Shown here: positions 44,924 to 56,709 of the stretch, piece by piece | Position numbering within the stretch: the first letter of the stretch is position 1 | Layout: the number at the start of each line of letters is the position of its first letter | From: Brachionus rotundiformis | Lineage: Eukaryota; Rotifera; Eurotatoria; Ploima; Brachionidae | DNA length: 64,000 nucleotides | Assembly (NCBI GenBank): GCA_016802295.1 | Contig: JAESIW010000180.1 | Coordinates: 134,752 to 198,751, forward strand | Reading direction: 5' to 3' | Notes under the pieces: model-generated | What the model saw: only the letters and a program-made list of their open reading frames with translations | What the model was told of the DNA's origin: nothing | The model's database searches: none | Made by a program: the position numbers and the translations under genes

Positions 44924-45979
44924 ATGAATAAAATTTTGGAAAAAAGCGCCAGCTCTTTAATCACTCCGGCTTTGCTAAGAACTAAGCTTTCAGATGGTAG
45001 CTTTGGCAAAAAATACCGTTTGCTCGACGCAAGTCTTAGCACAGATGATCTAGCTGATTACAAAAAGTAAAGCTAAAAATGATTATGAACCATCTTTAGA
45101 TTAATTTTAGGGGACATATCGAGAAGGCCATTTACTTTGATGCTGGCTATGGCACAGAACCTAGTGTAAGGTATCCCAAACCATTTCCGCCCAGAGAAAT
45201 TTTCCAAAAATATCTGGGCGACTTGGGAATCTCGAACAAGCACCATTTGATTATCTATGACAGATCTCCTTACGGATTTCTGCTTGCCCCTAGAACATGG
45301 TGGATCATGCGGGTTCTTGGTCATGAAGATATTTCTATTCTAAACGGTGGCTTCAATGCTTGGGTAAAAAGTGGCTTTGAATTGACTGACAAAATAGATA
45401 GTTTTGAAGTAATTAAAAAATGCATAAATTTTTAATTAATGTATTTTGATAGAAAGAAGATTATCATGCTAAAGAAAATTTAAATTTGGCCCGAAATTAC
45501 GATGACATAATTGAAAATATTGGCACTAAAAAGTACCAAGTAATTGACGGAAGACCAAAAAATCATTTTAACACCATAAATCCGGTCCTTGGTCTACCAA
45601 ATAACATACCAAATTCAATTAATGTTCCTCATAATGAACTTTTTGACAGAACCACTCATTTACTTAAATCAAATGAAGATTTGAAAAAATGTGATTATTT
45701 TTGGCCAAATAAAATTAATAAAAAACTTTTCATTTTCTTTTAGTATTTGAGGAGAAAGGAGTTGATCTTTCGAAGCCTGTTATAGCCTCATGTAAATCGA
45801 GTGTTGTGGCAAGCTCGCTGGCATTTTGTGCACATTTACTTGGCCACGAGATTCCAGTTTATAAAGTGAGTTTAAAAATGATTATTTTAATAAAAAAAAA
45901 CATTTTTCTAAAGGGATCTTGGGCCGAATACAGTCACCGTAAGGCTGAAGAAGACTCGGCGCGAATAATCAAACATTGA
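44924..45979 (+). CDS. Rhodanese-type sulfurtransferase (thiosulfate/mercaptopyruvate sulfurtransferase)
   Basis: Five exons (44924-45066, 45111-45408, 45453-45690, 45744-45865, 45914-45979) with introns of 44-53 nt and consistent phases encode 288 residues, the normal size for two tandem rhodanese domains. The first, inactive domain shows RLLDASL, GHIEKAIYFDA, LGISNKHHLIIYD, PRTWWIMRVLGHEDISILNG and GGFNAW. The second has YQVIDGRP, IPNSINVPHNEL and the active-site loop ASCKSSVVAS with the catalytic-type Cys, and ends with the family signature YKGSWAEY. The loop lacks the usual Gly and Thr of CG(S/K)GVTA, so the specificity is unclear. These enzymes transfer sulfur from thiosulfate or 3-mercaptopyruvate to cyanide or thiols, in cytosol or mitochondria. 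The stop lies 22 nt from the 3' end of a minus-strand tRNA-Ser. Confidence 0.92.
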
Positions 45980-46000
45980 ATCATTACTTTTTGAAAAATT

Positions 46001-46082
46001 CGCTGCGAACAGGATTTGAACCTGTGCGGGAATAACCCAACAGATTTCAAGTCTGTCGCCTTAACCACTCGGCCATCGCAGC
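46001..46082 (-). tRNA. tRNA-Ser (anticodon UGA)
   Basis: On the minus strand, acceptor GCTGCGA pairs with TCGCAGC; the D-arm is GGCCGAGTGGTTAAGGC; the anticodon stem ACAGA/TCTGT encloses loop CTTGAAA. A long variable arm and GGTTCAAATCC T-arm are present. A T5 run follows for termination. No intron. Confidence 0.97.
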
Positions 46083-46471
46083 TCATTTAAATTTGCTCAC
46101 ATTTTAATTATTCTATTTACTCAATTTTTATTCACATAAATTTTATTAAAAATTTTTTTAATAAAAATTAATTGTAGCAGTGTCGCTCTTTTCGTTGTAT
46201 TTTTTTCATTGGTGAATTAATTCCATGATTCATTGTGACATAAGAAGCCATTCCAAGGCTAAAACAAATCGTAAATTGGATATGTAATGACTTGGAATGA
46301 AAAAACATGCAAATCAAACAAAGTTCTTAAATGGACACCTTGAGGAAACGTCAACACTTAAAAAGAACTCACCCAAATTGGAAAAAGCAATAGTGTCAAC
46401 AAGCATTTACTTGAATTTACGCAAAAGATGGTAAAAATTTGGTATCAAATCACCACTGTAATTATTTAGTT

Positions 46472-46575
46472 TTGATTCCAACTTTTATTAAATACTTTGG
46501 TATTGTAACACCAGAAAAGTCTGAGAGCATCATAAACAATGGAGAAGATCAAGAATGATGACAAGAGATCCAGTT
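46472..46575 (-). repeat. Inverted partner of the repeat at 43392-43499
   Basis: Inverse copy of about 105 bp with only a few differences. Confidence 0.7.
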
Positions 46576-48184
46576 GAATGAGAATCGAAAGGAAATTAAA
46601 AAAGCGAACATAAATTTTATTTTAACGGGTGTTCAAAAAAGGTCCGCCCGATTTTTGAATTAAAAAAAATAGAGTTCTATTTTTTCAAGTTTCCTAACAT
46701 TTTACACACTTGTTCAAAATTTTATCCTGTTTTCGAATATGAAAGTCTTTTTTTTCAAAAAATGAGACATCTACCTGATCGGTGAGCGTTCTTGACCACT
46801 ACTAATGACCAAAATAATCCTCCAAATTTTTTTTCAAATATACATGTTTTATATATTTTCTGAATCCTTATTTAATGGTGATTAAAATGAGCTATTGGTC
46901 GCTTTATTGTGATAAACGGTTAAAAAAATATAAATAAAAATCTAATAAATACTAGAATTGTCCAAAAATATGAAAAAAATGAATTTTTTTGCTTTAATAG
47001 TCTTTGCTTTTGAACAGAATCATTTAGTTGTGTGATAATTTACATTTATATAAAATTTTTAATAATCTATTTAAATAATACCCGAATATGAAAAAAAGTG
47101 TTCACCTTGAGTCTAAATTTATTGTCTATTTAAAACATACACTTTTGTCTATATAAAAGGATTAAGTGTAAAATTTTTTTTTAGTTTTTTTTTGAAGTAC
47201 CAGCTATCATTTTGAAGCAGAGAGAAAATGCTTTAATTTAATATGCAATATTTATTAATCTCCTATATAAATAAATTACTTTAAAGTGCTTAACCGAATG
47301 TACCGATTCCTAAAATAATTAGCAAAAAGATCATCACATGTTCTAAAGGCTTCATTTGAGTGTGAATTTGATTAAATTTTTCCTCGTCAACCCATCATTG
47401 TTTTGATGACTTTTACCGCATCTAAAATCCTTTTTATAAGTATTCGATGTTTCTTTTATCATGAAAAATTAAACTAGAAAAACTAAAGAATATGCTTTCT
47501 TATTCTTTTCGATTACAAATAAAATTGATAAAAGATGATCATTTATGCATCACGAAAGGAGTTATGAACTATTTTGGCAAAAACTTGTACAAAGATACGA
47601 ACTTTTCATTTAAAAATAGAATGTTAATTTAAATAGATCAAGAAATAGTAGTAATGATCAATGGTCCTCTTCGGCAACAAATTTTGCAAGAAAAATATTT
47701 TACAAAAGATAACAAGTTCAACTTTTTATCTTATATTTATTTATGTTCATTTTTTAAGTTAATAAAATTTTTTCAAACGATATTTAAATAATTTTAATTC
47801 AAAACAGCTTAAGTAATAAGGTTGATAATATAAAATATTTACTTTTTTTTCAACCCCAACAATTTGGAAAATTTCCCAATTTAAATTTTCATGATAAATA
47901 GCTTTTAGAATCCCGTGGTTTGATTTTCCTATTTGACTTTTATTTCATATTATCGTTTTAATAATTAGTAAGGAGATTTTTTTTTCACTTTTTAATAATT
48001 CTAATATTTGTAGGGTTTTTATCAATCAAAATTGGTAAACCATTTTTTTCTAATTAAAAAATTAAAGATAAAAAAGTATTTGATCAATTTTTGAGGAATT
48101 GATCTTTTAGTTTAGGAATTATTTTCCAAATTAAATAATCTAATAAAATATTTATTTAATAAATTTAGAATTCTCAAGGAAAGA
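46576..48184. other. AT-rich intergenic region
   Basis: No gene found. At 46625 a sequence ACGGGTGTTCAAAAAAGGTC looks like one end of a DNA transposon, but I found no matching inverse end. Confidence 0.4.
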
Positions 48185-48911
48185 ATGTCTGAAAGAACAG
48201 CAACAGCAAAATTAGAACAATTTAGATTCGGACCTTTGCGGACTTTGAAAGAATTTTTTGGAGAAGGTTTTCAATACTCAATACCACTAACTTTATCTGA
48301 TCAAATAAAAGTTAGATTATCTTTTAATTTAATATATTTTCGTACAAATTATATTTTATTCGCCTTAATTTCAATTTTAACAATTTGCACTTTAAACTTG
48401 AATCACTTCTTAAAAGAAATAAATAATTTGTTTTTCGTTGGCGGCTTGATAGTCGGCGCCTTAGTTTATTTTAAGTTTTTTGAAGAAGATTTCAAGAAAA
48501 CTTTTGATATCATTTTGGTTTGTTTAGCCATATATTTATTATGTTGTAATGGACAAGCAATTATTTTTATTCTAATCATATTATCAAGTAAAATAAAATT
48601 AATTTTTAATAAAGTAATATAATGATTGGATTTTTTTGCAAAAGTGATTGCCATACATGCCTGTTTGAGAATGATTGATTCTGGAAGAGTAAATATTTTC
48701 GTTACAGAAGAAATGGAGGATAAAGGTCTCTTTAATAAGCAACAATTTATTGCCGAAATGAAAAAATCATCAAGTTAATAATATTATTTTTTAACTTTTT
48801 CTAATTGAAGAATAAATGATCTTATTTTTAGATGAATTTATTGAATTATGGGACGGTATGGACAGAAGAGTTAAATTTCCGTTTAAATTTTTATTAAAAG
48901 TATTTTTTTAA
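48185..48911 (+). CDS. PRA1-family (prenylated Rab acceptor) membrane protein
   Basis: Exons 48185-48587, 48645-48773 and 48832-48911 (introns 57 and 58 nt, both phase 1) give 203 residues. If the second intron is retained, the frame stops at 48777 after 178. The N-terminus has RTLKEFFGEGF and RLSFNLIYFRTNYILFAL, the hallmark of PRA1 proteins just before the first membrane hairpin. Two hydrophobic hairpins follow (about 58-95 and 100-137). Exon 2 supplies the conserved juxtamembrane IAIHACLR and an acidic tail. The family lives in ER/Golgi membranes and helps to sort or extract prenylated Rab GTPases. The first intron is needed: reading through puts a stop after LIFNKVI and loses the HACLR motif. 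Confidence 0.82.
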
Positions 48912-48986
48912 TTCGGTTTTATTTATGTTGTTTTTTGATTTAAAAATTTGATGCATAAACTTAAAAAATTTAATCATTTACTATTA

Positions 48987-49467
48987 ATAAATTGCTTTAA
49001 AATACTTATCATTGTTCTACTGGATGAATAATCAAAACTCTTTAGGCATGTTAAAAGATATGCATACGAGAATTAGCGTAGCTTCAGATTATTTTTTGTA
49101 AAAAATATTTAAAAATTCATTTCAACAGTCTTACTCTTGATGTTCATACTAAAATGTTTCTCCTATATATAAATTGAATGGAGCGATAATTTTTCTTTTT
49201 GAGATATTTTGCATAGAATCAAATTTTTTAAATCTTTTCTAAATTTGAATACTAAAATGAAGTGATATAAAAAATAATAAAAAATAATATAAAAAAGAAT
49301 CAATAGATTATTCTCGTGAAAATTTGTATCATTTAGCGGTAGAATAAAGAAAAAATAATAGTTATTAAATAAATAAGATATTTTAAATTTAAATTCATGA
49401 GCTTTTTAAAAGACAAAATGACAACAAAATGTTTAAGAATTAGAAAAATCAACAAATAGAATTCCAT
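48987..49467 (-). repeat. Uninterrupted inverted copy of the 41.3/43.1-kb repeat
   Basis: The reverse complement of this stretch contains both halves of the repeat found at 41277-41549 and 43073-43250 with only about 15 nt between them. It represents the state before the 1.5-kb interruption. Confidence 0.7.
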
Positions 49468-49741
49468 CGATCATTCAATATCATTCAATTATGATATTCA
49501 AGCTAAGGTGAAAAAAATTTCTTCGGTTCTAAATTCAACAGCCGGAAAGAATCAAGAATATGGTTTTACTATTACTAAAATTTTGGATTTAATTGATAAA
49601 AAAGATAAATTTTTTTGTACTTCTGTAATTTTGGTATTTCGGTATTTTGAGTTTTTACTTTTTTTTTCTCAAATAAAATTTATAAAAATAAAATTGTTAA
49701 AAATTTATTTACAATCTATGTACATCTTTTTCAATAGTATG

Positions 49742-50030
49742 ATTCTGCAAAACTCTGCAATAAGTCTGCGAAATTCAGAATTTTGTGTACAAAGGATGTA
49801 CCAGGTGTTTCGACAGTCCATGTTTTGTTTTATTAGAACTTGAGCTTTGGCATTTTTGATATTTTGTTTTTGTTTTTTTAGTACAATTCACAAAGTTCTG
49901 AATTTCGCAGACTTATTGCAGAGTTTTGCAGAATAATAATATCGGTGGTACAAAGGATGTGCTACAATTCACGGAACATGATATGCTCCTTCTGAACTTA
50001 AGCTTTGGCATTTTTGATATTTTATTTTTT
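49742..50030. repeat. Hairpin element with 39-bp arms plus a duplicated flank
   Basis: 49742-49780 and 49896-49934 are inverse copies (ATTCTGCAAAACTCTGCAAT at the left end). The loop sequence starting GTACAAAGGATGT (49788-49873) recurs just outside the right arm (49948-50030), both copies ending CTTTGGCATTTTTGATATTT. Confidence 0.7.
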
Positions 50031-50214
50031 TTTAATTCCAAATTTCACAATGCCCAATATAATTAATTACAAAATATGTCAATATTGGTAAAACTTGACG
50101 GTAAAAAGTGTTTAACATACTCAAAACCAGTATTCACATCACAAACCGGAATAAAAGCCAAGGCTTGTATTCTTCTAAAACTAAACTTCTAAAATTTTTA
50201 TCATACCATTTTTT

Positions 50215-50680
50215 AATTCTATATGTAGGTGGCTTGTTTTTTCTTTGGCATCAAAATATAAGCCATTGGTAAAGTATTATCATTGATTTTAACATGAATA
50301 GAGTATACTTTTTTGAATAATATGTTGAAAATAATAACTTAAAACCATTTTTTTGAGACTTTACTTTGCTCATTCATATCTGCCTCAGTAGCCAAGTTGT
50401 TCAACACTCCAGATAACGAATTAACTACCAATCTCTTGCCATTAAATGTTTGCCAACAACATAAACACTTCTTTCAATATCAAAACTTGATTCAACTTGT
50501 GTTTCATTTAGATAGTCTTCACTATCTTCAAAATCATTGACAATATCTTAAGCTTGTTCTGAATCAACAGTTACTCGTTGACAAGTTTTTTTTGTTTTTT
50601 AAACTAGTTGGCTTATACGCTTTGTTAGACCTAAGCCGACTTGGTAATTGAAAATCAAAATTCATTTTTCAAAATATATT
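50215..50680 (-). mobile_element. Degenerate MULE-like transposase remnant
   Basis: The minus strand near 50220-50330 reads LFKKVYSIHVKINDNTLPMA and YILMPKKKQATY, the pattern found at the first acidic region of Mutator-like transposases (YTIH followed by PLVYALLPNKTQ-type sequence). Upstream frames to 50680 are interrupted by stops. No terminal repeats were identified. Confidence 0.5.
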
Positions 50681-50756
50681 AAAAGAAAATCTGAAAAAGC
50701 GTCACCTATGTTTATATAAATAATTATTTTAAATCAAAATTAAAAAAACCTGATAA

Positions 50757-50867
50757 ATACTGAGATCATATGTAAACAGTGTAGATTATGTAACTAGAAA
50801 GAAGATGAAATAGTCAAAGATAAGCAGTTACACTGTCCTCTCTGTAGACGGATTTCTTCCGGATAAT
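50757..50867 (+). repeat. Repeat, inverted relative to 55364-55496
   Basis: About 110 bp including GTCAAAGATAAGCAG and GATTTCTTCCGGA appears in inverse orientation at 55364-55496. The pair brackets the Tob gene. Confidence 0.7.
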
Positions 50868-51903
50868 GAAAATTGTAAATGAATATGCAAGAGGATTTAG
50901 AGAAAGCTTCTTTTCAGCACAAAAATGTTGGTGGACAGTCTGTATTTTGAGATTTGCAGCTATACCATGTTTAGATCCTTGCAAAAGTCTATTCTAAATA
51001 AAAAAACATCTTCCATTAGTGGCTCTCTGAATTAGACAGACAGTCTTCCTGAAAAAAACACTCACCATTGTAAAACGAGTATTTTAAAGAAGAAAGAGAA
51101 AGATTTTTTAAATTAAATATTTTTTTATCCAAATATTTAACTGGTAATCAAATTATATATTAAATATTAATCAAAATTTTAAATTATTGATTAATTATCT
51201 ATTCAAAAATAGAAAAAACATCCAGTTACCCCACATATTATTGTCAAGAAGTAATATTTTTTTTGATTTGCCAACAGATTAAACCAAAAATAAGGAGAAA
51301 CGAAGAACAAAATTATCTATATCTAGACTTTATTTAGAACCTGTTTTTCACATATACCATATTTTATAAATTAATTTCAATGTTAAATTATCTAACACTT
51401 TCATTTAAGAATCGTTATGAAAAATAAAATATAAATACTTGTTTAACATAAATCGTTTGAGTAAATGAAACAAGATATTTAAACTATTACTTGGTAAAAG
51501 CTAAACTATTGCATCATAATTAATTAGTTACTTGATTAAATTAAGCAGTGATTTATTTAATATAATCTTAAATAGTGACATTATTTAATAATTATAGCTC
51601 TTTTAACTTAAAAATGCAATTATTATTTAATAAAATTCTGATTAAAAAATTATTATTTATTTTAATATTCAAAAATAAATTTTTATAAAAAATTAAAAAA
51701 AAATATTAGCACCAAAACCAATTTTATTAAAAAATTTCTGTAAAAAAGGGTTAAGTAAGATAAAGTATTAAGAAAATTTACTTTAACCGGTGATTAAAAA
51801 TATTTGGAAAATAAATCGAGGTTTACTAGAAAAGGAAAATGATAAGAACACTAATTTGTGTCCACATTGGTAAAAAAGTATTAGTTTGTCATATAATTAA
51901 AAT

Positions 51904-52848
51904 TCAAAAACCTTCATGTTTATCATCATCGTAGTAATCGATCATGCCTTGTATGGTTGACGTGACCAAGAAGTCCATATTTCCACTGTTCTCGCTATAA
52001 AAATTGCCATTACTTGGCATAGGCGAGAAGCCTGATGAATAAGAAGTAGATTTTGATAAATTGTTTAGTAACACATTGGTAATATTATTTGTATCCAAAG
52101 TATCCAAGCTTTCTGTATCGGCAAGTATAGGTCTCTTGATTGACTGCTGCTGCAACTTTTGCTTTATGTAGGCAGCAAATTCGCTATTTTGTGAGCAATG
52201 AGGCACTTTGGGCTTCGGTTTCGGGTTGCTGAAAAAGCTCTCTTTGGATTTTGTAGAGCCGAATTTGGTCTTGGCAAATTCGGCTGGTGTAAAGTAAGAA
52301 TTTGATATAGGTATTGGCTTGAGAAAGCTTGGATCGTAGAGACCAAAATTATCAGTATTTGAGGATAGCGACGAGGATGAGGAAACAGGCGATTCGCTTG
52401 TCTCCCTGAGAACCTCGGGCTCCGAGCTCCGGTACTCCAAATTGTCCAGCTTGATTTGCGGCTTTTTGTACAAAGTGTTAATGGAGCTTTTGATTCTGCT
52501 TGCATCGACAGGCTGTGTGGTATAGGCCACAAGTCCTGGCTCGATGAAAATCTTCAAATAGTCTGGCAAACAATCCAATATTTCCTTCAGGTCCATGGCA
52601 GTGTCCGACGCCGCCGCAACCATCAGCGGCTCCACAAGCATCTCTTTTTTGTCTATGCATAGTGAGCGCGATTCGTACAAATTTGTGGTCACGTGATCTT
52701 CTTGTTCGCTGGACCAATTTGTGCCGGACAATTTCAACTTAAGCTGCTTTTCAACTTCTTCACCAAAAAGGTTGACGCGACGCCGTGGCAATTTATCATA
52801 CAAAAAAGAAAGTAAAAAATTTAAAACTACTTTTATTTCGATAAACAT
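51904..52848 (-). CDS. Tob: Tob/BTG antiproliferative (APRO) protein
   Basis: An intronless frame of 314 residues from the ATG at 52848; an in-frame ATG 27 nt upstream is less likely because Tob proteins start directly with the MxxEI helix (here MFIEIKVVLNFLLSF). The APRO domain (1-115) has box A-type FLYDKLPRRRVNLFGEEVEK and box B-type LKEILDCLPDYLKIFIEPGL. The box B tryptophan that contacts the CAF1/CNOT7 deadenylase is phenylalanine here. The C-terminal half is Ser/Pro-rich and includes FTPAEFAKTKFGSTKSK, a block conserved in Tob1/Tob2. Tob recruits the CCR4-NOT complex to mRNAs through poly(A)-binding protein; I cannot clearly place a PAM2 motif. An Asp/Glu-rich C-terminus ends the protein. 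Confidence 0.9.
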   Translation of the reverse strand: MFIEIKVVLNFLLSFLYDKLPRRRVNLFGEEVEKQLKLKLSGTNWSSEQEDHVTTNLYESRSLCIDKKEMLVEPLMVAAASDTAMDLKEILDCLPDYLKIFIEPGLVAYTTQPVDASRIKSSINTLYKKPQIKLDNLEYRSSEPEVLRETSESPVSSSSSLSSNTDNFGLYDPSFLKPIPISNSYFTPAEFAKTKFGSTKSKESFFSNPKPKPKVPHCSQNSEFAAYIKQKLQQQSIKRPILADTESLDTLDTNNITNVLLNNLSKSTSYSSGFSPMPSNGNFYSENSGNMDFLVTSTIQGMIDYYDDDKHEGF

Positions 52849-52875
52849 TGTAGAAAATCTTTTTTCAACATTCAA

Positions 52876-54950
52876 TGGTAAAAAATAAAAAAAAAATAAA
52901 ATAATAACAAATTTTTTATTTTATCTATTGATAAAAATTGGCCGTTAATGAGTAAATGGTCAAAGATAACACTGGGAACCAAAATATGGCCAGCAATATT
53001 TATTAATTTAGAAGAAAAAATAATAATAAGCCTAATATGGGGACAAATATGGAGCTTTGAACCGCCCAATTAGGCTCTTAATTTAAATATGTTTTCCTAA
53101 TTGCTAATGCCTAAAACACCTGTTCCAAAGCAATATTGAACAGCAAATTGAGGACCTAAGCAATATAGAGTTGCATAACATCTCAGCCTAGGGTTTTAAG
53201 CAAGCAGTGCATTTTTATTAACAAGGTACCGTTTAATTTAGAATTTAAACAGATCGTAGCTTATTATACAAATTTTATTAAGCAAAAAAAATATAAAAAT
53301 AAAAAATAAATATTAAAAATTTCATCTTTTTTAAATTATTTCAGATATACCGATAGAGAGATTGTTATGATAAATAAAGATATCAGTATTAGAGTTATGA
53401 AGATCTGTATGTGTTTTTTGGAGTGATTGTTTTTGTATTGGATTTCAAATTATCATAAAATATTTTATCAGTTCGATTTGAAAAAACTTTATTTTTAAAA
53501 AGTAAAAGCTACAACTTTTTGAAAACACATATTTTGAGTTTCATGATACTGGGCCTATAAACGATATACTTAGAAAATAATCAGTCTAGAATTTCGGTTG
53601 CTTATGCAATCAAAAAATCATTAAGCCCCAATTGTTTACTTTGTATTTTCAATTTATGCCACAAATAGTGATCAAATTGGATACAAACCATCAGCTCATC
53701 GACTTACTTAACATTGTTTTACCTTATTTTTATTCAAATTTTATTATTTTTTCTTTAAAATATAATTAAATGTAAATCTAATAGCAAACAATGATTTTAT
53801 TTATGCTATAAAATTTTTAAAAAAATTAATATAGAGATTATGTAATAAATAATAATTGATAGTTTATTAAAAATTAAAAGCAATTTAATTAATATAAATA
53901 ATTTTGTTTTCTTCAAGTTAAATTACCAATGGTTTATTGATTTTTTTCTAATAATCTACAAGCACTTTTAAAGCCTACCATTTTGGAACATAAGATAAAA
54001 ATAAAACTTTTTGTTAACAATAATCTAATTAGTAACAATTGGTAATAAGAAGAAAAATTCACGTGTAGTATTTATGAAAAAAATGATGATTGAAGGGTTT
54101 GTCGATAAGCTTTCATAAAAAGATACATATTACTTTCTTCCAAACCTGAACAATTATAATTGATTATTTTCGAGAAAATCTTAATTTAGTAAAATTTCTA
54201 GCAATCTATTTTTCTTTCTAAATCAAAATTAATAAGTCTAAATTTGGCTAATGATCATCTCCTATCTTGTGCAGATGCGAGAATTTAACTTATTTGCATA
54301 TTTGGCATCAATATTAGTTATTAAGTAAATAAAATAAATTAAATAATTTAACTTTTTATTAAATTTAGATTATTAATCTACTGAAAAATAAATTTCAATA
54401 ATCAATTTTCTAAATTTGAATTTTTTTTTAATTATAAAATGTAGGGACTAAAAGACTTGGAAGATGGGGATCAATCCAATGATTTATGTGAATAAAATTT
54501 TGAAAATACATCAATTTCTCATCACAAGTAAATGATAGAGCTGAATAGCCGAAAATCAAGTGGATTTTCAAGTAGTTTTCACAAATTTGTCGTTGAATAT
54601 AAAAAGATTCAAAAACTGATAACTTAATTAATCAGCTTTAAAAAGAAGAGATAACGTCAACTATGATTTTATTTGATTAAATAAAAACTATGCTTTTCTG
54701 ATCATTATTCTTTCAAAATCTGCTATTAAACAAGCTTGATGTATTTTTCTTTGAATTCATTATCATATCTCTGATACCTTTCTAGTGTTGCCAAAGCTCT
54801 CAAAAAAGTTGGAATCAAAACTTGATAATTATTTAATAAAACATAAAATTTTTTTAACTATTGTTTACAAAGATGTTTTTCCATGAAAAAGATTTTCCTT
54901 GTAAAATACCTTTAAGCCATTTGGTTACTTATTTTTACAACAGTTTAATT
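52876..54950. other. AT-rich intergenic region upstream of Tob
   Basis: No gene or RNA was recognised. The part at 53040-53230 is less AT-rich and could hold the Tob promoter and leader. A diverged copy of the 43.4-kb repeat occurs at about 54740-54840. Confidence 0.4.
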
Positions 54951-54954
54951 TATT

Positions 54955-55145
54955 GAACCAATGTTGCACCTTTTTTAAATTTTTCCATATTTTCTATCAA
55001 AAAAATTAAAAAACCTAAAATTAGTGATATCAATTTAATATACAGAACCACCCAAAGATGCTTTAATAATAAGCGGTGTTGAATGAAAAAGTTCTATCTT
55101 TTACATGTAGAAAACTTTCATGATTTATTTGCCCGAATGATTATA
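54955..55145 (+). repeat. Direct repeat of 57610-57790
   Basis: Shared blocks include CACCCAAAGATGCTTTAA, GAAAAAGTTCTATCTTTTAC and ATGTAGAAAACT. The second copy adjoins the LINE fragment at 57.6 kb, so this may be LINE-associated untranslated sequence. Confidence 0.6.
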
Positions 55146-55363
55146 TGACCATAAAATTTAAAATATTAAGTTCTGATTATTTTTAAAAATTTGAGAAAAT
55201 GAAAATAAATAAACATTTAAAAACTTAAGGAAAGCTTGTGCTGTTAAAAATACTTGAGAAAGCTCAATTAAGTAAAAATGTTAGTCTGAATTAGTTTCAA
55301 ATGATAATTTTGGTATCAAATCACTCAACAATGATAATCCGGTTTATTATGAGTCCGGTTTTC

Positions 55364-55496
55364 CGGAAGAAATCTGTCTACGGAGAGTCACAGTGTAGCT
55401 GCTTATCTTTGACTATTATATCTTCTTTCTTGTTAGATAATCTACACTGTTTAAACTGATGTAAAAGTTTTGTTTACATATGATCCCAGTATTTGT
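55364..55496 (-). repeat. Inverted partner of 50757-50867
   Basis: Inverse copy with a small insertion near the end that carries TTTACATATGATC. Confidence 0.7.
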
Positions 55497-56169
55497 ATTC
55501 CCAAAATAAGCATGCATTATGAAGCTATGGATAAGTTAAGAAAGTTAGTAAGACTGCTTAAAATATCAGATATACTTTTCAAATTGAGTTAAAGATATAT
55601 TAAGTTATATCATATGTTTTACCCTAAATAGATTGCAAGATATTCTTGATTCAGACTCTAATTATTGAATTAAATTACTGTAATAATTAAAATTTACCAA
55701 TTAATCTTTTCAGCATAAAAAATTTTAATTTTCACATAACCACGATTTTGCTTTACTATTTTTTTAAGCTTCATAGTCTTTTATACACAACACATTAACA
55801 CTAGAAGCATCACATTAACAAAATATTTTAAGTCCTCATGTCTTTTGGACAGATTTTAATAGAAATCAATCTTTTATGAACTTTGTAGATTTTATCTTTT
55901 TTTTAAAAAAATATTAAATATACAGTAAAATTACTACAAATGTTTAAAAAATATTTTATATCAAAAAATCACGAAAAAATTCTTGGTACTTCTAATGTTA
56001 AACAACAAATAGGCTAATCATGTTGCTTAAAATTATTAATTTTTAAATTATTTTTATATCGTCTATTATTTAGAATAAATTCAAAAAAATTAACTTAAAA
56101 TTTCATGGTCATCCATAACCATTCTAACTAAATTGATTCTAAATCATTATTAATTATCATTAACATCAG

Positions 56170-56582
56170 TTAGGCTTGTTAGGCGTAACAAATTCAGACC
56201 AGGTTTTCTTGTCCCTAGCTATTTTGGCAATATTTTCTGCTGTTAGTTTGGCTTGCCTATTTGAGCAGAGGTATTCCGATATTTGGTACAGATATTGCAA
56301 CTGGTCACTAAAGCGTCGATGTGGTTTTGCCATCTTTTATGTACATATGTTGAATGGTTCATCTGTAGACATAAGCAGGCAGTGTCCTACAAATTGTAGT
56401 TGTCGCTTGCGAATGATGGTACTGACCGACAGTTGCGATTGTGTGTGTCTGTTGGTGATTTGTGCTTCTGCTTGCTTGATATTCAGCATGATACGATTAC
56501 ACGTCGTACCGAAAACATCCTGTTTATTGAACCAATGTTGTACCTTATTAAATTGTTTACATTGCCATTCTCTTCTAGACAC
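56170..56582 (-). mobile_element. LINE C-terminal fragment
   Basis: The minus strand reads GTTCNRIMLNIKQAEAQITN and then STIIRKRQLQFVGHCLLMST, the block after the reverse-transcriptase domain in many non-LTR elements (IRxRxLxFxGHC). The frame then continues with interruptions to 56170. Confidence 0.7.
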
Positions 56583-56709
56583 ATTTTACTTATTTTTTTC
56601 AATTTCAAGGTTAATCAACAGGCTAGTGCCCATGTCAAAAAGACCGATTAACACTCCATTTATTTAAATAAAATATGTTTTACAAATTAAAAATTAATTG
56701 TTTATATAA

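Noticed and set aside
56176..56667. Plus-strand 163-codon hydrophobic Cys-rich frame resembling a membrane protein
   Set aside because: The minus strand carries a recognisable LINE C-terminus over the same bases; the plus frame is its shadow.
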